Positions 31,640 through 45,390 of a stretch of 64,000 nucleotides of DNA are shown here, piece after piece. Below the pieces are notes generated by a model. That model searched no databases. It was not told the DNA's origin and saw nothing but the letters and a program-made list of their open reading frames with translations. Positions within the stretch are counted from its first letter, which is position 1. Every line of letters starts with the position of its first letter. This DNA comes from Ceratothoa steindachneri (taxonomy: Eukaryota; Arthropoda; Malacostraca; Isopoda; Cymothoidae): positions 90,807,088-90,871,087 of the forward strand of contig OZ018335.1 of assembly GCA_963969495.1 (NCBI GenBank). The letters run 5' to 3'. The translations under genes were made by a program, and so were the position numbers.

Positions 31640-33050
31640 TTTATTATGAAAGTTTATTTCTCAATGGAAACAGACAATGACAAACCATTTGTCCTCTTTA
31701 TCATTAGAGAAAGATATTTACTACTGCTCTTCTCTTTTCTAAGATATTTATAAATGAGCACCTACAATTACCACTAATCTATCATTACCTTTCTTAAAGC
31801 CTCCTTACTAATGGAGGCGTATAATTACCACTACTACGCTCTCTTTTCCACCCTTCTTGTTCAATGGTATTATATAATTACCACCCATTTTCCTTTTTTA
31901 TATCTTGGTTCTCAGTGATGACGTACCATTACCACTAATCATCGTTCCTGTTGAAGCCTTCATCCTGAACCGCACCCTAAAATTACCATTTCTCACCCTT
32001 TTTAAAGGAGGGGATCTTTTTCAATATGGGCGTAGAATTACCACTGGTATGTTGTCATTGTTCAGTCATATTTTCCTCAATGGCTTTCTTTCCTAATGGC
32101 GATGTACAATTAACAGCTCTGCCCTCATTTAAGGTTTTCTTTATCATTTAGCCAATACAATTACCACATACATATCTGCTTACTTTTTCAGGTTGTTTCT
32201 ACAAGAGATATACAATTATCAATTCATAATTACCACGGATGTTCCTTCTTACTTGAGGTTGAATTTCTCAATGTGGACATGCAATTCGCAAGAGAGCGTT
32301 TTTGTTTTTTTAAGCCTTGTTCTTAAAGGCAACGTAATTGATGTGTCACTTTTGAATCCTTATTTTTCAAAGGGGAACTTTAATTACTATTGAGCCCACT
32401 GCCTGTTTTAGGTCTTTTATCACAATAAGGAACTAAAATTACCACATTTCTGTCCTATGTACTGAAACCTTTGTTGTCAATCGGCTCCCTACTACTTATA
32501 TGCCCTCTTTTGGAGGCCTTCTTTTCTAATGAGTACTTAGAATTACCGCTCATACGCAAGTTTTCATTTACTCTTTCTTAATGTAGAATTACAATTACTA
32601 CTGGAAATCTTTTGCTTTTAACACCTTACTAAATGGGAAGGTAAATTTACCACTCACCTCCCTTTTTTATAGATTCTTAATTGTAGAGTGTAATTACCGC
32701 TGAACTGCCCTTTTCCAAAACCTTATGATTCTATCTTCAGGATGGCACATAAAATTACCACTTATCTTTTATTTGTTCAAGGCTTTCGAACTCTTGTCTA
32801 CTTCATGTGTTCTTAGGCCTTCTCTCTCAAAAGAGACTTACAATCACAACTAACAGAGTACATGCCCTATTTATCGAGGTCATCCTTCTCAATGTAGAAC
32901 AGAAATTACCACTACAATTTCCTTTCTTTCCATGTCTTCTTTCTTAAAATATGTCTATAATTACCTTTGACCTTCTATCTTGCTTAGCCTCCTTTCTCGA
33001 TTGGGACCTGCAATTCGAAACTATGTAACCTTTTTAAGCCTTCTTTATCA
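31640..33050. repeat. Degenerate ~70-80-bp tandem array
   Basis: The words 'acaattaccacta', 'aagccttctttct' and 'aatgg.gacgta' recur about every 70-80 bp, heavily diverged. It appears to be a longer-period relative of the 29030-29785 array. ORFs here are accidental. Confidence 0.65.
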
Positions 33051-34110
33051 TCGATCAATCATCATTATGGGCATGAGGGAGTTCCATCGCCTCTAAGAGT
33101 GAAACCCCGGCTTAGGGGTGGAGATCGATCCAATCATCGAAAGGGCTCAAGAAGGATTCGGCCCCAAATTGAGTCAAGAGAGTATTCAGCGAGTTGATCG
33201 AGAGGCTGTCCGCCCAGATGCGCCGTGACCCCACAACCATTACTCTCAGTGAAAGGTTTCCCGGTTCGAGGGGGAAGGGCCACGCGGACCTGACCTGGGC
33301 GAAGACCTTGCCGGATCTAACAGTAACTGACAGCACTCGCCATTGTGCAATCTTTGTTTATAAAAGCGGGCAACCTGCACGGGAAAAGTGAATTTGAGGA
33401 TTTCCGTCTTTTATCGAAACCATATAACTTCGGTTGAGGGTGGATACTCTTGCCTATTATCGTGTATGTGTGCGTGGGGGATGGAGTTGGAGTGTACACG
33501 TATGTTGGAGCTTAAATCATGTTAATATAGTCATTAATCTTTTCGTGTTGCCATATGTTGTCTGTCAAATGTTAGGTGTTGTTTCATCTGTTTAAGTGAT
33601 TTGATTTTTTCAAAAAAAAATTCACTAGATATTTTCAATGTCTGTTTTTCACTAGATTAGTATTTGACGAGTATATTCGATTATTTCTCTAATTGCCTCA
33701 GCTCGTTGATACCGCTATCTATAAAATTTTTAGTAGTACGGTTTTTACCAACGATCTGTACTTCTTCAAGGAGGTGAGGGGAACGGACAACATCTTTACG
33801 TGTATTTACAGTGTGTGGTAGCCGCGAGAAGGTGCCCTGCATCGGGATTCCTGGTAAATTTTTATCGGAATATTGACATTTAAGAAAATTTCGAATGACT
33901 GAATTTTTTGAAATATTTTGCAGATTAATATATATTATTTGATGCTATAAACCACTTTTCGGGGGGTTTTAAAGTTTAATATCTGATAAAAAATTGAAAG
34001 ACCTTCCAGCTCAAAGAGAAGAGATTGTAAGAGTTCAAATGGCATGAGCATCGGTAAGAAAAACCAGCTCAAACTTTTAATGTTGCCTGAGGAATTGGCT
34101 CTAAGATCTT
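33051..34110. other. No gene recognised
   Basis: A 74-codon minus ORF (33112-33336) has moderately protein-like composition (FAQVRSAWPFPLEPGNLSL), but I cannot place it. The remainder is AT-rich with no features. Confidence 0.35.
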
Positions 34111-34119
34111 TACAGGTTA

Positions 34120-34810
34120 TGAGAATGAAAAAAATACAAATAATAGTTAATAATAACTAACTAAATACAAAGCTCAGCGATAGAGACCATAGAATTCTAA
34201 AGGGCATAATCTGGAAGCATCATAGGACCATAACTTCAAAGGTGGCTACAAAGATTAATCAACATTTAACAAGTCATGTTTTGACGAAGACGTTTCACCC
34301 GGAGCTTCAAGAAGCCCGGTATTACGGAAAGGTTCGATTGCCAAACCCTTTCGCAAATCAACAAAGATTGCCTTAAAAGATGGTGTATAGACCATAAGGA
34401 TTTGACAATGGATGTATGGAAGAATGGGATATATTTGGAAGAATCTTCCTTTACATTATTTCCATGTTCTGGTCGAATTTACGTCTAAAGGATCCTGATT
34501 TTCTCATTCCCACATTTACACATGGAGGTGGATTAGTGATGATTGGGGGAGGGGTACCCTAGGAGTCCATTTGGTCCAGGAATCGTAGTACATGGCGGTG
34601 TGAACACCCAAAACTATATGTTAATTTGGGCTGACTAGGTGCAATCAAAAGTGCAAACGGTCTTTCTCACCTGCGGCCTCTTCTTTCACACCGCTAAAAC
34701 CGTCAAAAATGGGTTCGATTAAAATGTATGGAAATGACATTAAACAGTTTGATTTACCCCCCAAATCTGGCGGGGGCCAATCCAACTGGAGTCATATCTA
34801 AGGATCCGAT
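34120..34810 (+). pseudogene. Tc1-like transposase C, degenerate, truncated at a TA microsatellite
   Basis: The plus-strand frame has LSDRDHRILKGIIWKHHRT and SHVLTKTFHPELQEARYYGK, the second recognition subdomain of Tc1 transposases. Then, across stops and frame changes, come 'FLIPTFTHGGGLVMIGG', where the family has 'HGGGSVMIW', and a decayed 'FDLPP' box near 34752. No intact catalytic triad remains. The relic fades about 15-70 bp before the TA run at 34824. Confidence 0.72.
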
Positions 34811-34821
34811 TTCCTCCATTA

Positions 34822-34823
<2 letters not shown>

Positions 34824-34886
<63 letters not shown>

Positions 34887-34888
34887 TA
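34824..34888. repeat. (TA)n microsatellite
   Basis: About 30 TA units followed by 'catatataaagtgag'. The minus ORF with alternating Ile/Tyr is an artefact of it. Confidence 0.95.
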
Positions 34889-35149
34889 AAGTGAGAGGAG
34901 AATAGAAGAGTGGATAGTATGGGAGGAGAGCGATTGAGCGTTAAGCAAGCGTGAAGATGGACTAGGCCACACTCGCACAGATTATCTTCTTCGAACATAA
35001 ATTTACACAGTGTTTGGGGATGTGTGTCGGTACCAGTGTATGTGTGAGAGAGAGGGAGAGAGTAGGATAAAGGCGTGCGTGGCGGTCAACGAGCAATGAG
35101 TGATGGTAGGTCGACAGCAGCAGCTCCCTGCATGAGGTGACCCGATCCA

Positions 35150-35799
35150 TGGGGAGGGACTAATCCGCCCAATGGGGTTTGATTCCCCCTTCCCCCTTCC
35201 CGCCTCCCTCTGGCCCCGAGCGAGGGCAACTTCGCTGAGCTCCTGTCTCTAATACAGCGCTGAAGCCACTGACCTCAAGGTTGGGAACCGGGCGGAGAGA
35301 ACCCGTTCTAAGGCGAGGAAGAGCATGTGAGAGAGAGGGAGAGGAGTGGGGAGGGAGAGCAGTGGAGGGGGAGAGGAGCTGTTGCCAATCTCATTTTGCA
35401 TGCGGGCGTCCAATTCAATTAATAATCCCGATAGCAGTGCTCATTAGTAATTCCATCCCCACCTCTCATCTCCCCTAAGTTAGCTCGCCCCTCCAAGTTC
35501 TAGGACCCCTCTTTCCAGCCAGATCTGACTGATTGTAAAATTGTACTCTTCTCAAGTCTGTTAGCATTGATTTGTACTTATTTAGTGTCCATTCGGGGGA
35601 AATATATTCTTGTCATTGAGCTAAGATGTGCTAATTTGTACTCTTTTGCAATAATACTACTTCAAATTTTGGCTAAATTTGATTTGCTGTTTATTGATTT
35701 CCCATTTACACTTTTGTAGTCTGGTGAGTACTCCATGCTCCTCCCATATTAATATCTAGTACTCTATTCAAGAAATTCTCGAGTAATATAACTTCCTTT

Positions 35800-35800
<1 letters not shown>
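35150..35800. other. No gene seen
   Basis: GC-richer and purine-rich at 35280-35380, then AT-rich. The short ORF there is Arg/Glu/Gly-rich with no domain. Confidence 0.4.
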
Positions 35801-37095
<1,295 letters not shown>

Positions 37096-37935
37096 AATTC
37101 TTCCCTACGCAAATGGCGTACGTCCATTTGCGTGAGGATCTTCTCTTCGAAGTGGGCTCCCACATCTCCTCCGAGCTAGGCCTGGTGGGTATATTCCTTC
37201 AATGCAATTGCCGCGAACTCGGCGCCAACTAAGAGGAGCTGCGGAGGCTCATCTCTTCCCGTTCCCCTTTAGCTTTTTTTTTGCACGAGACCATGCTGAG
37301 CAAGTGTCCCCTGAGCACCACCCCGAGGGTATAAGGGTTTTGCGACCCCAACAGCATGGGATTAGGGCCCAGCGGAAGAGTGCACCATTACACCCGGCAT
37401 GATGTCTCCGTTCTTCTCTTTGCTTTAAATACATCCTTTCAGGTAGTAGCTGTGCAGCTGCAGCGTACATTCTACCGTCAGATAACTTCACCCCAGGGGT
37501 TTTCCGCCGCGTCATGGCACGGTTACTGGGGCACTTTCTAGTGCTCAGGGATTTGAACAGTAGACACCCTTTAATTTTGCTAATGGTGAAAGAATAAAAG
37601 TATACAGCGAAGTGCAATTAGATATAGTTAACCCTAGTTTGCGCCGTTCATTTAAATGGATGTTCGTAATTGTGGATATTACGTGGCCATTGTTAGGAGC
37701 CAATTTACTTGCCCCTTTTCATATTTTGATCGACTGTGCTCATGACATCCTCATTGAGAATCACAATAGGCTCGAATCCAAAGTGAAGTGCACCCGTGAT
37801 ATCAATAATTATTAATGACCTCTCGCATCTCCCAACCATTTTCAGAGCAGTTTTGCATAAATACGAATCTATATTTAACTCAAAGTTCGTAGATGCTAAT
37901 TCTTCCCAACCTAATTGTGAATTCAATCAAGCCTG
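37096..37935. other. No gene recognised
   Basis: The palindrome-like 'caaatggcgtacgtccatttg' lies at 37119-37139. A 122-codon minus ORF (37249-37617) has no features I can assign. The relation to the downstream retrotransposon relic is unclear. Confidence 0.35.
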
Positions 37936-37939
37936 GTAG

Positions 37940-40330
37940 CGCTACACCAACTTTCGCTCGTCCAAGACCATTTTTAGTGGACAATTTACAAGTTGCCAAA
38001 GTAAAATTCGATGTTCTATTGAACAAAGTGTGGTCACCATGGGCCTCACCCATTCAAATGGTGCAAAATTAGACCCGTGGCGAGTATAGAGTTGTTGGTG
38101 ATTCTCGCTCCCTAATCGCAATAACAAAACCGGACCGTTATCCTCTGCCAAGAATTCAAAGCATGGTTAGTCATCTCGATGGTAAAGTTGTTTTCTCGCG
38201 ATTAGATTTGGTTCGAGCATATCACCAGATTCCAATCAACCAAAAGGATATAGAAAAAGCTACTGTGTCAACTCCATTTGTGCTCTGGAAATTTTTGAGG
38301 TTACCGTTTGTCCAGGAACGAAGGCGTGTGACCAAAAGTCTTTAAAGGTATACACTACTGTACGCCAGGCAGCCACTATCGGCGCTACACTCGGGTACCA
38401 TTGACTTGGTGCGATATTATTAGGTTGGCTCTTTAAATGGGAATACGTTTGCCGGGTTTGTCTCAAGGGCTATTCGAAAGATGAACACCTCTACAAAAAT
38501 AAATGCGAGTTCATGAAGGAAGAATTGATTTCTTAAGCCACCATGTCTCAGCTGCAGGAATATGCCCTCCAGCGAGGAAGGTCACAGAAAAAAATCAGCA
38601 AAATGCCTTTACCGACGGATTACAACGGACCACAGGTATCTTACCCCATTATAGGAGAATGATGCCGAATTTTACTGCAATTGCAGCTCCTCTGACTGAA
38701 CTCGCACGAATTCTACCTAAAGTTTGAGAGCTCCCCTTGAATGATGCTTCACGGGAAGCGTTTAATGCCGGAAAGCTCATTCAAGTTACGTCCGCCATTG
38801 CCTAGTAATTCACCATACTAACTAGTGTAAGACAGCTCACAATTCGCAGTGGGCGCTGCTCTTCATCAATTGGTGAATGGGTATCCCCAGCCTGTGGCAT
38901 CTTTCTTGAGAAAGTTGAGCAAAACACAGCAAGCATACTCCACTTATGAACGGGAACTCTTGGCTGCGTATCTTGCTGTGATCCATTTCAGATACATCAT
39001 CTAAGGTCGACATGCAACCTTATGTACCTACATATCACAAACCATTGGTATCTGACTTTTCCTTGCCACCACGTGTAAAGACCCACAGACAACAACGTAA
39101 TTGGAAGGCGATATTAGAATATATTAACGCCATAGCGTACGTACGTGGTGAAGGTAATGTAGTTGCTGACTGCCTGTCTCGGAATGTCAACTCAGTCCCA
39201 AATAGACTCGTTTGTCATCTGTTCTGTGGTAACAGCACAGAAGGGAGATCAGGTGAAATCGTTTCAATCCGAATTAAAATCATTTTCCTTTCCCGGGAAA
39301 TGATTTTAATTCGGATTAAAGTAACATTTAAATACGTAAGAGCGTTTGTTCCTATAACCTTCAGGATGTCATTTTTCAAACAACTGCAGAGTATATCTCA
39401 TCCTGGAATTAAAGCATCACTTCGGTTGGTCAAAACAAATTATTTCTGACCTAATAAGGATATAGACATACTTTCATGGACATGAAAATGCCCTTAATGT
39501 TAAGCAGCTGAGGTCACTCGTCACACCAAGTCATCCATCTTGCCCATTAGTATTCCCACGTCAAGATTCGAAACAGTGCTCCTTGAGATTATTAGTTCAC
39601 TACCGCCGTGTACACTGCCTTGACAATCCTACCTATCTCCTAATCGTTACTTGTTATCATGTATAGACAAAGCTATAAAGTGGATTGAAGCTTTACTGAT
39701 TCTAAACAGTGATGCAACTGTTGCATTAGCTTTCTTAGACGGTTGGATATCCTGATTTGGTGTTCCACTGTATGTGATTACTGACAGAAAAGCTCAATTC
39801 AAATCTGAACTTTTCTGCCTTCGTTGGTTTGCATCGCCTTTGAAGTAAGGCGTACCGACCGACCACATACGAAAGAGTGGAAAGATCACACAAATCTCTA
39901 TTTTGGTTCGTCGGCAAGGATGGCTAATGGCCCTACCAATTGTTCTTCTGGGCATCCGATCCCTAGCTAATGATTCGGGTATCTCGTCATTTATTATTTT
40001 CACGAGGACAACAACCCTTCTTTGTCCAAAGTCCCTAAGTCCAAAGTCTTGTTCGTGGAAAGCTGATTCATATTCATAAATTAATTAGCTAAAGTTGTCA
40101 CAAATTAATTTCACACACATATGTGAGGTACATCGACATTTAGCACTAAAATCGTTCTTACGCATGAAATTACGAGATGCCATGCATGCGTGGGTCCGTG
40201 TGTTGGCGTTTCTTGGCAGATTCCGCTAAAAAAGCCGGAATTTTGTGAATTAGATAATTTTGAAAATAATATCCGTTCTCGATATGAAACGTCTATTCTA
40301 TCTACCGACGAAGAGGTTAAGTTCGTAACT
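37940..40330 (+). pseudogene. Old Ty3/gypsy pol relic: RT, RNase H and integrase pieces
   Basis: On the plus strand: the RT fingers and palm start (PRPFLVDNL; then 'WSPWASPIQMV'; PDRYPLPRIQSM; VFSRLDLVRAYHQIP, which includes the first catalytic Asp) at 37960-38290; the YxDD region lost; the RT thumb (VSAAGICPPARKV; MMPNFTAIAAPLTELARI) at 38540-38720; RNase H pieces (QFAVGAALHQLV; AYSTYERELLAAYLAV) at 38845-38990; and integrase pieces (CIDKAIKWIEALLI; FGVPLYVITDR; WLMALPIVLLGIRSLAND) at 39660-39980. More than ten stops and frame changes. No LTRs were found. It is a different family from the element at 19360 and far older. Confidence 0.85.
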
Positions 40331-40860
40331 TGAACTCTGCTCTAAATTACGAACTATTTTGCTTGACCTTTAGGAAATGTCTTTCTAACCTTGATTTTCT
40401 TACTGACAAGTGTTTTAATTTAGTATCTTACACTCAATGTCGCCTCGAACAACAGGATGCAAGCGGCGGATATTAATAAGATTTATTCGGAAATTAATTA
40501 GTTCCTGAGCTTCTTTCCCTTTACAAGGAATGAATACCTCGCGAAGTTCTTGACCGAGTAAAAGTTTCAACATAGGGAATTTTAGTTCATGATTTTCTTC
40601 TTCTGTTTATTCTCCTTTGCGTTTCCAACGAACAGTCCGAGGGTGAGATTAGAAAAACGCTGGCGGTTTTCGTCACAGAAAATAACCCATTTAAATCGAT
40701 CAATAAAATTAAACCTCAACGTCTCATTTCAGATGTTTGGATGTAGAAGAGGAGAAGATGCAAGTGACTCATTCTTGGCATAGGGCATAGCGTGCCAAGT
40801 TAAGGTAGGTCCACGCCGTACGAAAGGGTGGGCACAGTTCGATTCAGGGCGGGATGTAAA
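40331..40860. other. No gene seen
   Basis: The sequence loses retrotransposon similarity after about 40330. No other feature is recognised. Confidence 0.35.
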
Positions 40861-41810
40861 TAGCTCAATTCGGAGATAGATAGAGATTGATGAATGGACA
40901 GATGGATGGATGGAGAGAGGTGAGAGAGAGTGAGGAAAAAAGGGAAAGGGAGAGAGGGAGAAGAAATAAGAGAAAAGAGGATAAAGTGAGAGATTGAGAA
41001 AAAGAAGGGAAAAGAGAGGCGGAAAAGAAGAGGAAAAGGAGGATAAAATGAGAGATTGAGAAAAACAAGGAAATAGAGACGCGGAAAAGAAGAGAAAAAA
41101 GAGGATACAAGAGCAGAAAAGAAGGAGAGAAGAGAGCGATTGAGAAAAAGAGGGTAAAAGAGGAATAGAAGAAAAATGAGAAATTGAGTGGGAGAAAAAA
41201 GAAATATAGATTGAGCAAGGGAAAAGAGAGAGCTTGTAAGAGAGAGAAAAAAGAGAGATTGAGAGGGAAGAAAAGAGAGAGAAAAGAAAGAGAAGGGGAG
41301 AGATAGAAAAGAGAGGGGCAAACGGAGATAAAAGAGAGGTAAAAGAGAAAAAAAAAATAGAGAAAGGAAAAATAGAAAAAAAAATAAGAGAAAAGAAGAG
41401 AGAGGAAAGAGAAAGAAAGAGATAAATAAAAACAGAGATAAAGAGAGGAAAAAAAGAAAAATAAGAAGAAAGAAAGAAAGAAAGAGAGTTGAGAGGAAGT
41501 TAGTGCGTGAGTTAGAGCATGAGTTAGAGAGTGAGATAGAGAGGATGTTAGAGAGTGAAATCGAGAGGGAATTTGAGAGATAGATGGTTAGGCAAGAAAT
41601 TAGAGAGTCAGATAGAGAGGAATTAAAAGATTGATTTAGCGAGTAAGTTAGATAGTGAGTTTGAGGTGAAGTTAGAGACGAAGTATAGAGTAAATTAGAG
41701 AGGAATTTAAGTGTAAGTGTGAGAATAAATTAGAGGAAGTTAGAGAGTAAATTAGGGAGGAAATTAGGGATTGAGTTTGAAAAGTTAGTGAGAGAATTAG
41801 GGAGCTGTCC
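40861..41810. repeat. GA-rich array; last third is the complement of the 35.8-37.1 kb array
   Basis: At 40870-41480 it is purine-rich (GAGAGA/AAAAGAG) low-complexity sequence. From about 41480 to 41800 the words gagttagagagtgag and gaggaagttagagag appear, which are the complement of the tctctaactcac/tctctaacttcc units upstream. The long Phe/Leu/Ser-rich minus ORFs are artefacts of low complexity. Confidence 0.88.
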
Positions 41811-42079
41811 TACTTTCCGGAGACATCTTTGGGAACTCCGAAAGGAGCAAGGGTGGCAGAGGAGGAGGGAAGGGAGAGTAAGATGACTGGGGATGAGCAG
41901 AGACGTGGGGAGTGGGGATGGGAGTGGAAAGGGGAGGAGATAGGGAGGGCAGTTGGGAATGGCACGGACGCGGAGAGGGCAGGGAAGGGGAGAAAGGAGG
42001 GGGAGGAGACCAGGTTTAGCGGGGCTGGATGTGAACCCTTGTTGTTGACAGCTCGGGGGGGGGAGTAGAACCCCGCAGA

Positions 42080-42740
42080 AGCTATGCGAATATGTACGGA
42101 AGCGACCGTGATCGTAGGATGGACAGGATCAGAGACTGCATTATTTAAAATCGAGACATAATACGTCGCAGGTAGCGCTGTTCGCGCCAGGATTAAGTCC
42201 TTAGCCTCGTGAAATGAAAGACGACACGTAGCATGAAAGGCTAGGATTTCCTTCTCAAGGAGATGTGTGGTGCAGCTCTCTGCAATTGAAACACTCGGTC
42301 ATACACAATACAGACTAGTCGTGTACGTCCTTGGAGCAACTTACACAGACCTCGGTTAAACCCGACTTTGCATGTCTACACAAGCGATTCATAAGGCCAA
42401 AGCGGTAGCAATAGGAACACATCCGCGGCAGTGGCACGAATTCGTTCAAGCAGTAGTGATACCAAACGGCATGCACCGACTCAAGGAGCCTGGCACGGTC
42501 GAACGTGACGAAGAGTGTAGGCGTGGGTCTCTCACTGTTTTCTCATCACACGTTCGACTTTGACAGCCCCATGGTCGGCTAGCTCTGAGGTGATGGTGTC
42601 TTCTAATGAGTAGTCCACGAGTTCCCTCGCATAAACGACTCCTTTCAGTAAATTCATGATGGAGTGCGACATCACACTCACAGGCGTGCCATCAAGGGCA
42701 TTAATCATAGCCACCTCGTGAGAGTCCGATACACTCGCCA
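42080..42740 (-). pseudogene. LINE ORF1 (gag-like) relic
   Basis: The minus frame 42532-42714 reads AMINALDGTPVSVMSHSIMN and LKGVVYARELVDYSLED. After frame changes it shows a Cys-containing region (CSYCYRFG; CVSC; CFNCRELHH) near 42430-42270 and RLSFHEAKDLILARTALP at about 42230-42170. The knuckles followed by 'SF.EAKD.VLARTA' are typical of ORF1 in arthropod LINEs. It is broken by several frameshifts, and the matching RT is not adjacent. Confidence 0.65.
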
Positions 42741-42849
42741 GAAGGATTTCGTCCGAGAAACGGATCCCCTTGGCTCTCTACTAATCAAACTAGCTAAAGC
42801 TCAACTCTGATAGATCATATTGCTTTTCGCCAACATTTTTCCATCTCTG

Positions 42850-45390
42850 AAGTCAGCAGGTAGCGGCAGCAAGGAAATGGATAAAGCATTCGTGCCAAGA
42901 ATGAGTACGCATCCACTCTTTTCAAATCAAAGTGACCTGGATGATTTGATCAGGGATTTAGATCTAACCAAGTCAGGAGCTGAATTTTTAACATACAGGC
43001 TGAAGTAGGGAAATTTACTGTGTAGCGGAAATGAAATGATGAATTTGAAATTTTCTTTGGTGTTAATTGGGATCTCTGTTTCCGCAAAGATGTTGAGGGT
43101 TTGTTTACTGCTGTTGGATTGAAACATGATCCTGCTGAATGGAGACTCTCCATAGATACCTCAACATGAAGTCTGCAAAGCAGTGTTACTACACAATGGA
43201 AACCAATATCCATCATTGCCTTTTGAACACTCCGTCAGAGAAAAGAAAACTATGATACTATATTTAGAAGTCTAAATACCGCGTACATAAGTGTACGCAA
43301 AAACACTCCGACACAAAGCTGCGCGACCTCTGGTATCCAGAAACGCACCTCTCGCCTGCCTCGAATTCTCCGTCGCCCTTTTTCGCACCGCTGTAAAATC
43401 CGAGATGGCTCAAAGACGTGAATGACATATCGTTAACCCAAAGATGAAAAAAGTTCTTTCGCGTGACGATACGGATTTTACGAGAATTCGATTCGCTCTC
43501 TCGATTTTTGCTCGTTGGAGAAATAAAAGGAAGACTTCTCCCTGGAATCAGGCAGAAGCCCTTGGACCTACGTTGGGTTTGTGTGAAACTCGATCCACAT
43601 AAGAAACCGTTTGGCCGCTGCAAGGAAGGAACTTCTCGGGAAATTGGTTGTTGCCGTCACAGTACTTGTAGGTGCCAAACTTCTCGCAGCATCCCCCTCC
43701 CCTTCAGAGTCTGACGTTACACAGGACCTCCTTCTGCGGATTACCCTAGACGTAGCTATGTAATCGGTTTTGTCTACCCACTCTTGGAGTCGAATAATCA
43801 TACAGGTACTTCTAGGAAGAAGTCCGATTGAGTCACCGCTTCGCTCACGTTCGTGATCCGGCAAAGTATCAGTATATCACCGGTCTAGGATTACCCTCTC
43901 ATTCGGTAACCTCGGACGGCCGGACTAGTTGTGATCATCGTCACTAGAAGAAGATCTTCACCGCCCTCCCCCCCTTCAAAAATACTCACGAACTCAAAGG
44001 TATCCCTAATTGAATCATCCCCTCCCCTAACTTCACCAGTTTATTTGTGTACTAGAATTCTCATCCTGAGCCCATACCCTCTAATATTAGAAGTGCTTAC
44101 TTAATTCAGTGTTTAACTCAATAATAATATTCCCTTCGTTCTGTCTGGTGTCATTAAGACGCAAACATCCCAGTGAGTAATCTGCAAGTAATCCCCACGA
44201 CATTTTTGTAGACTTATTTATTCAGTGCAAGATTCATCCTATTTATAATTGTATACGCTGTGTTTATTCCAAATTCATGTACATTAAAGATTATTTTTCT
44301 ATATGTGTGTTTAACAAATTTGGACGATCCCTTGGCAATTATTAAGCAATCCACCGACCCGCCCATGGTTGGCTTATACTGAGTAGAGAACAGACTCAGA
44401 GGATCATTATCTTAGTTTTGATCAAAAGGGTACGCACTGGGGTTATTCTTATTCATCGGAAGTGGCTAGGGTAGGTGTATTAGATACGCTTCACCTCCGC
44501 TTTACCTCGGTGCGGTAATAAAATATATGCCCAGGAAGTGGGACTGGAATTAACCACTCACTAAACCCTCGATACTATAAAAGAACTCGACAAAATCATC
44601 TATGCTGAATATAAGTAGGATGTTCGTGGGGACTTCAAGATGTTTGCCTTCTTGCTTTGCCTTGCAAGGTGGATACACTAAATATTCGTGTTTCCTTTGC
44701 TTAAGGGATAGCAGAGCTGTAATCAACAGTACCAGAAATTTCAGTGGGCCTCGGGAGATGAATTACAGCCAGGGAACATAAATATTGCCATACAGCCTGC
44801 ATGGAGCCTGCCAAACGTTTATTACTCGCACTTAATATAAAATTGGGATTGATAAAACATTAAGTTAATGCTTTAGATTTTAGAAGAGAAGCCTTTCAAG
44901 AAATCCGTCTCATGTTTCCAAAGCTTTCTGAGGCTAAGATCAAGGCTGGTTTGTATTGTTGTTGGACCACAAGTAAACGCAATGTTGAAGTCTGAGAAAC
45001 TAGAAAGAGCGACGAAAAAAAGTCTAAAAGAAAACATGGTGTGCATTTCGTGGTGTAGTTCATGGATTCTTAGGGAATCACCATGATCCAAACTACAAAC
45101 ATCTGGTAGCAAAGCTTATTTAGAGCTTCAAGAACGTAGGTTGTGGTATGTCTTTGAATAAGCCTTTTTTTATTGGCATCTAATTTTATTTCGTGAAAAC
45201 CAGAATGATATCAGTGAGAAGCATGGTGAGAGATTCCATCAGAACATCGCAACAATGGGGATAAGAAACTAAGGAAGGTGGAATACTGTCAAGATGGGAG
45301 ACTATATATGGTCTATAGAAAAAATAAAAGCGTTCACACTTGAAAAGCACGAACTTCAAATACTCGCAATGTAAATATTTTTTTATTATT
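42850..45390 (+). pseudogene. Degenerate copy of an uncharacterised multi-copy arthropod ORF family, split by an insertion
   Basis: The first exon-like frame (about 42850-43260) has MDKAFVPRMSTHPLFSNQSD, LDDLIRDLDLTKSGAEFL, later 'KAVLLHNGNQYPS' and KENYDTI. After the insert at 43263-44570 the same frame continues: 'KELDKIIYAEYK', DVRGDFKMFAFLLCL (44620-44665), KYSCFLCLRDSRA, then FPKLSEAKIKAGLY, VGPQVNAMLKSEKL, HGFLGNHHDPNYKHLVAKL, GCGMSL and GERFHQNIATM to GDYIW. I know these segments from a highly repetitive arthropod family, probably carried by a transposon, whose function is unknown to me. At least eight stops or frame changes are present. Confidence 0.65.
43263..44570. mobile_element. 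Unclassified 1308-bp insertion with 9-bp target duplication
   Basis: GATACTATA occurs at 43254-43262 and 44571-44579. Reading across the junction with the insert removed keeps the host ORF in frame, so these are target duplications. The left end contains the palindrome TATTTAGA-ag-TCTAAATA (43261-43278, overlapping the duplication), then a second hairpin GCGTACA-taag-TGTACGC (43281-43298). The right end (cactcactaaaccctc) shows no clear inverted copy of the left; only TTTAG is shared inverted. Two overlapping minus ORFs (43264-43623, 43568-43864) have no domain I recognise. The class is unknown. Confidence 0.72.

Noticed and set aside
40800..41321. 173-codon minus ORF rich in Phe, Leu and Ser that looks like a membrane protein
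   Set aside because: It is a translation of the GA-rich low-complexity array; an overlapping frame gives the same composition.
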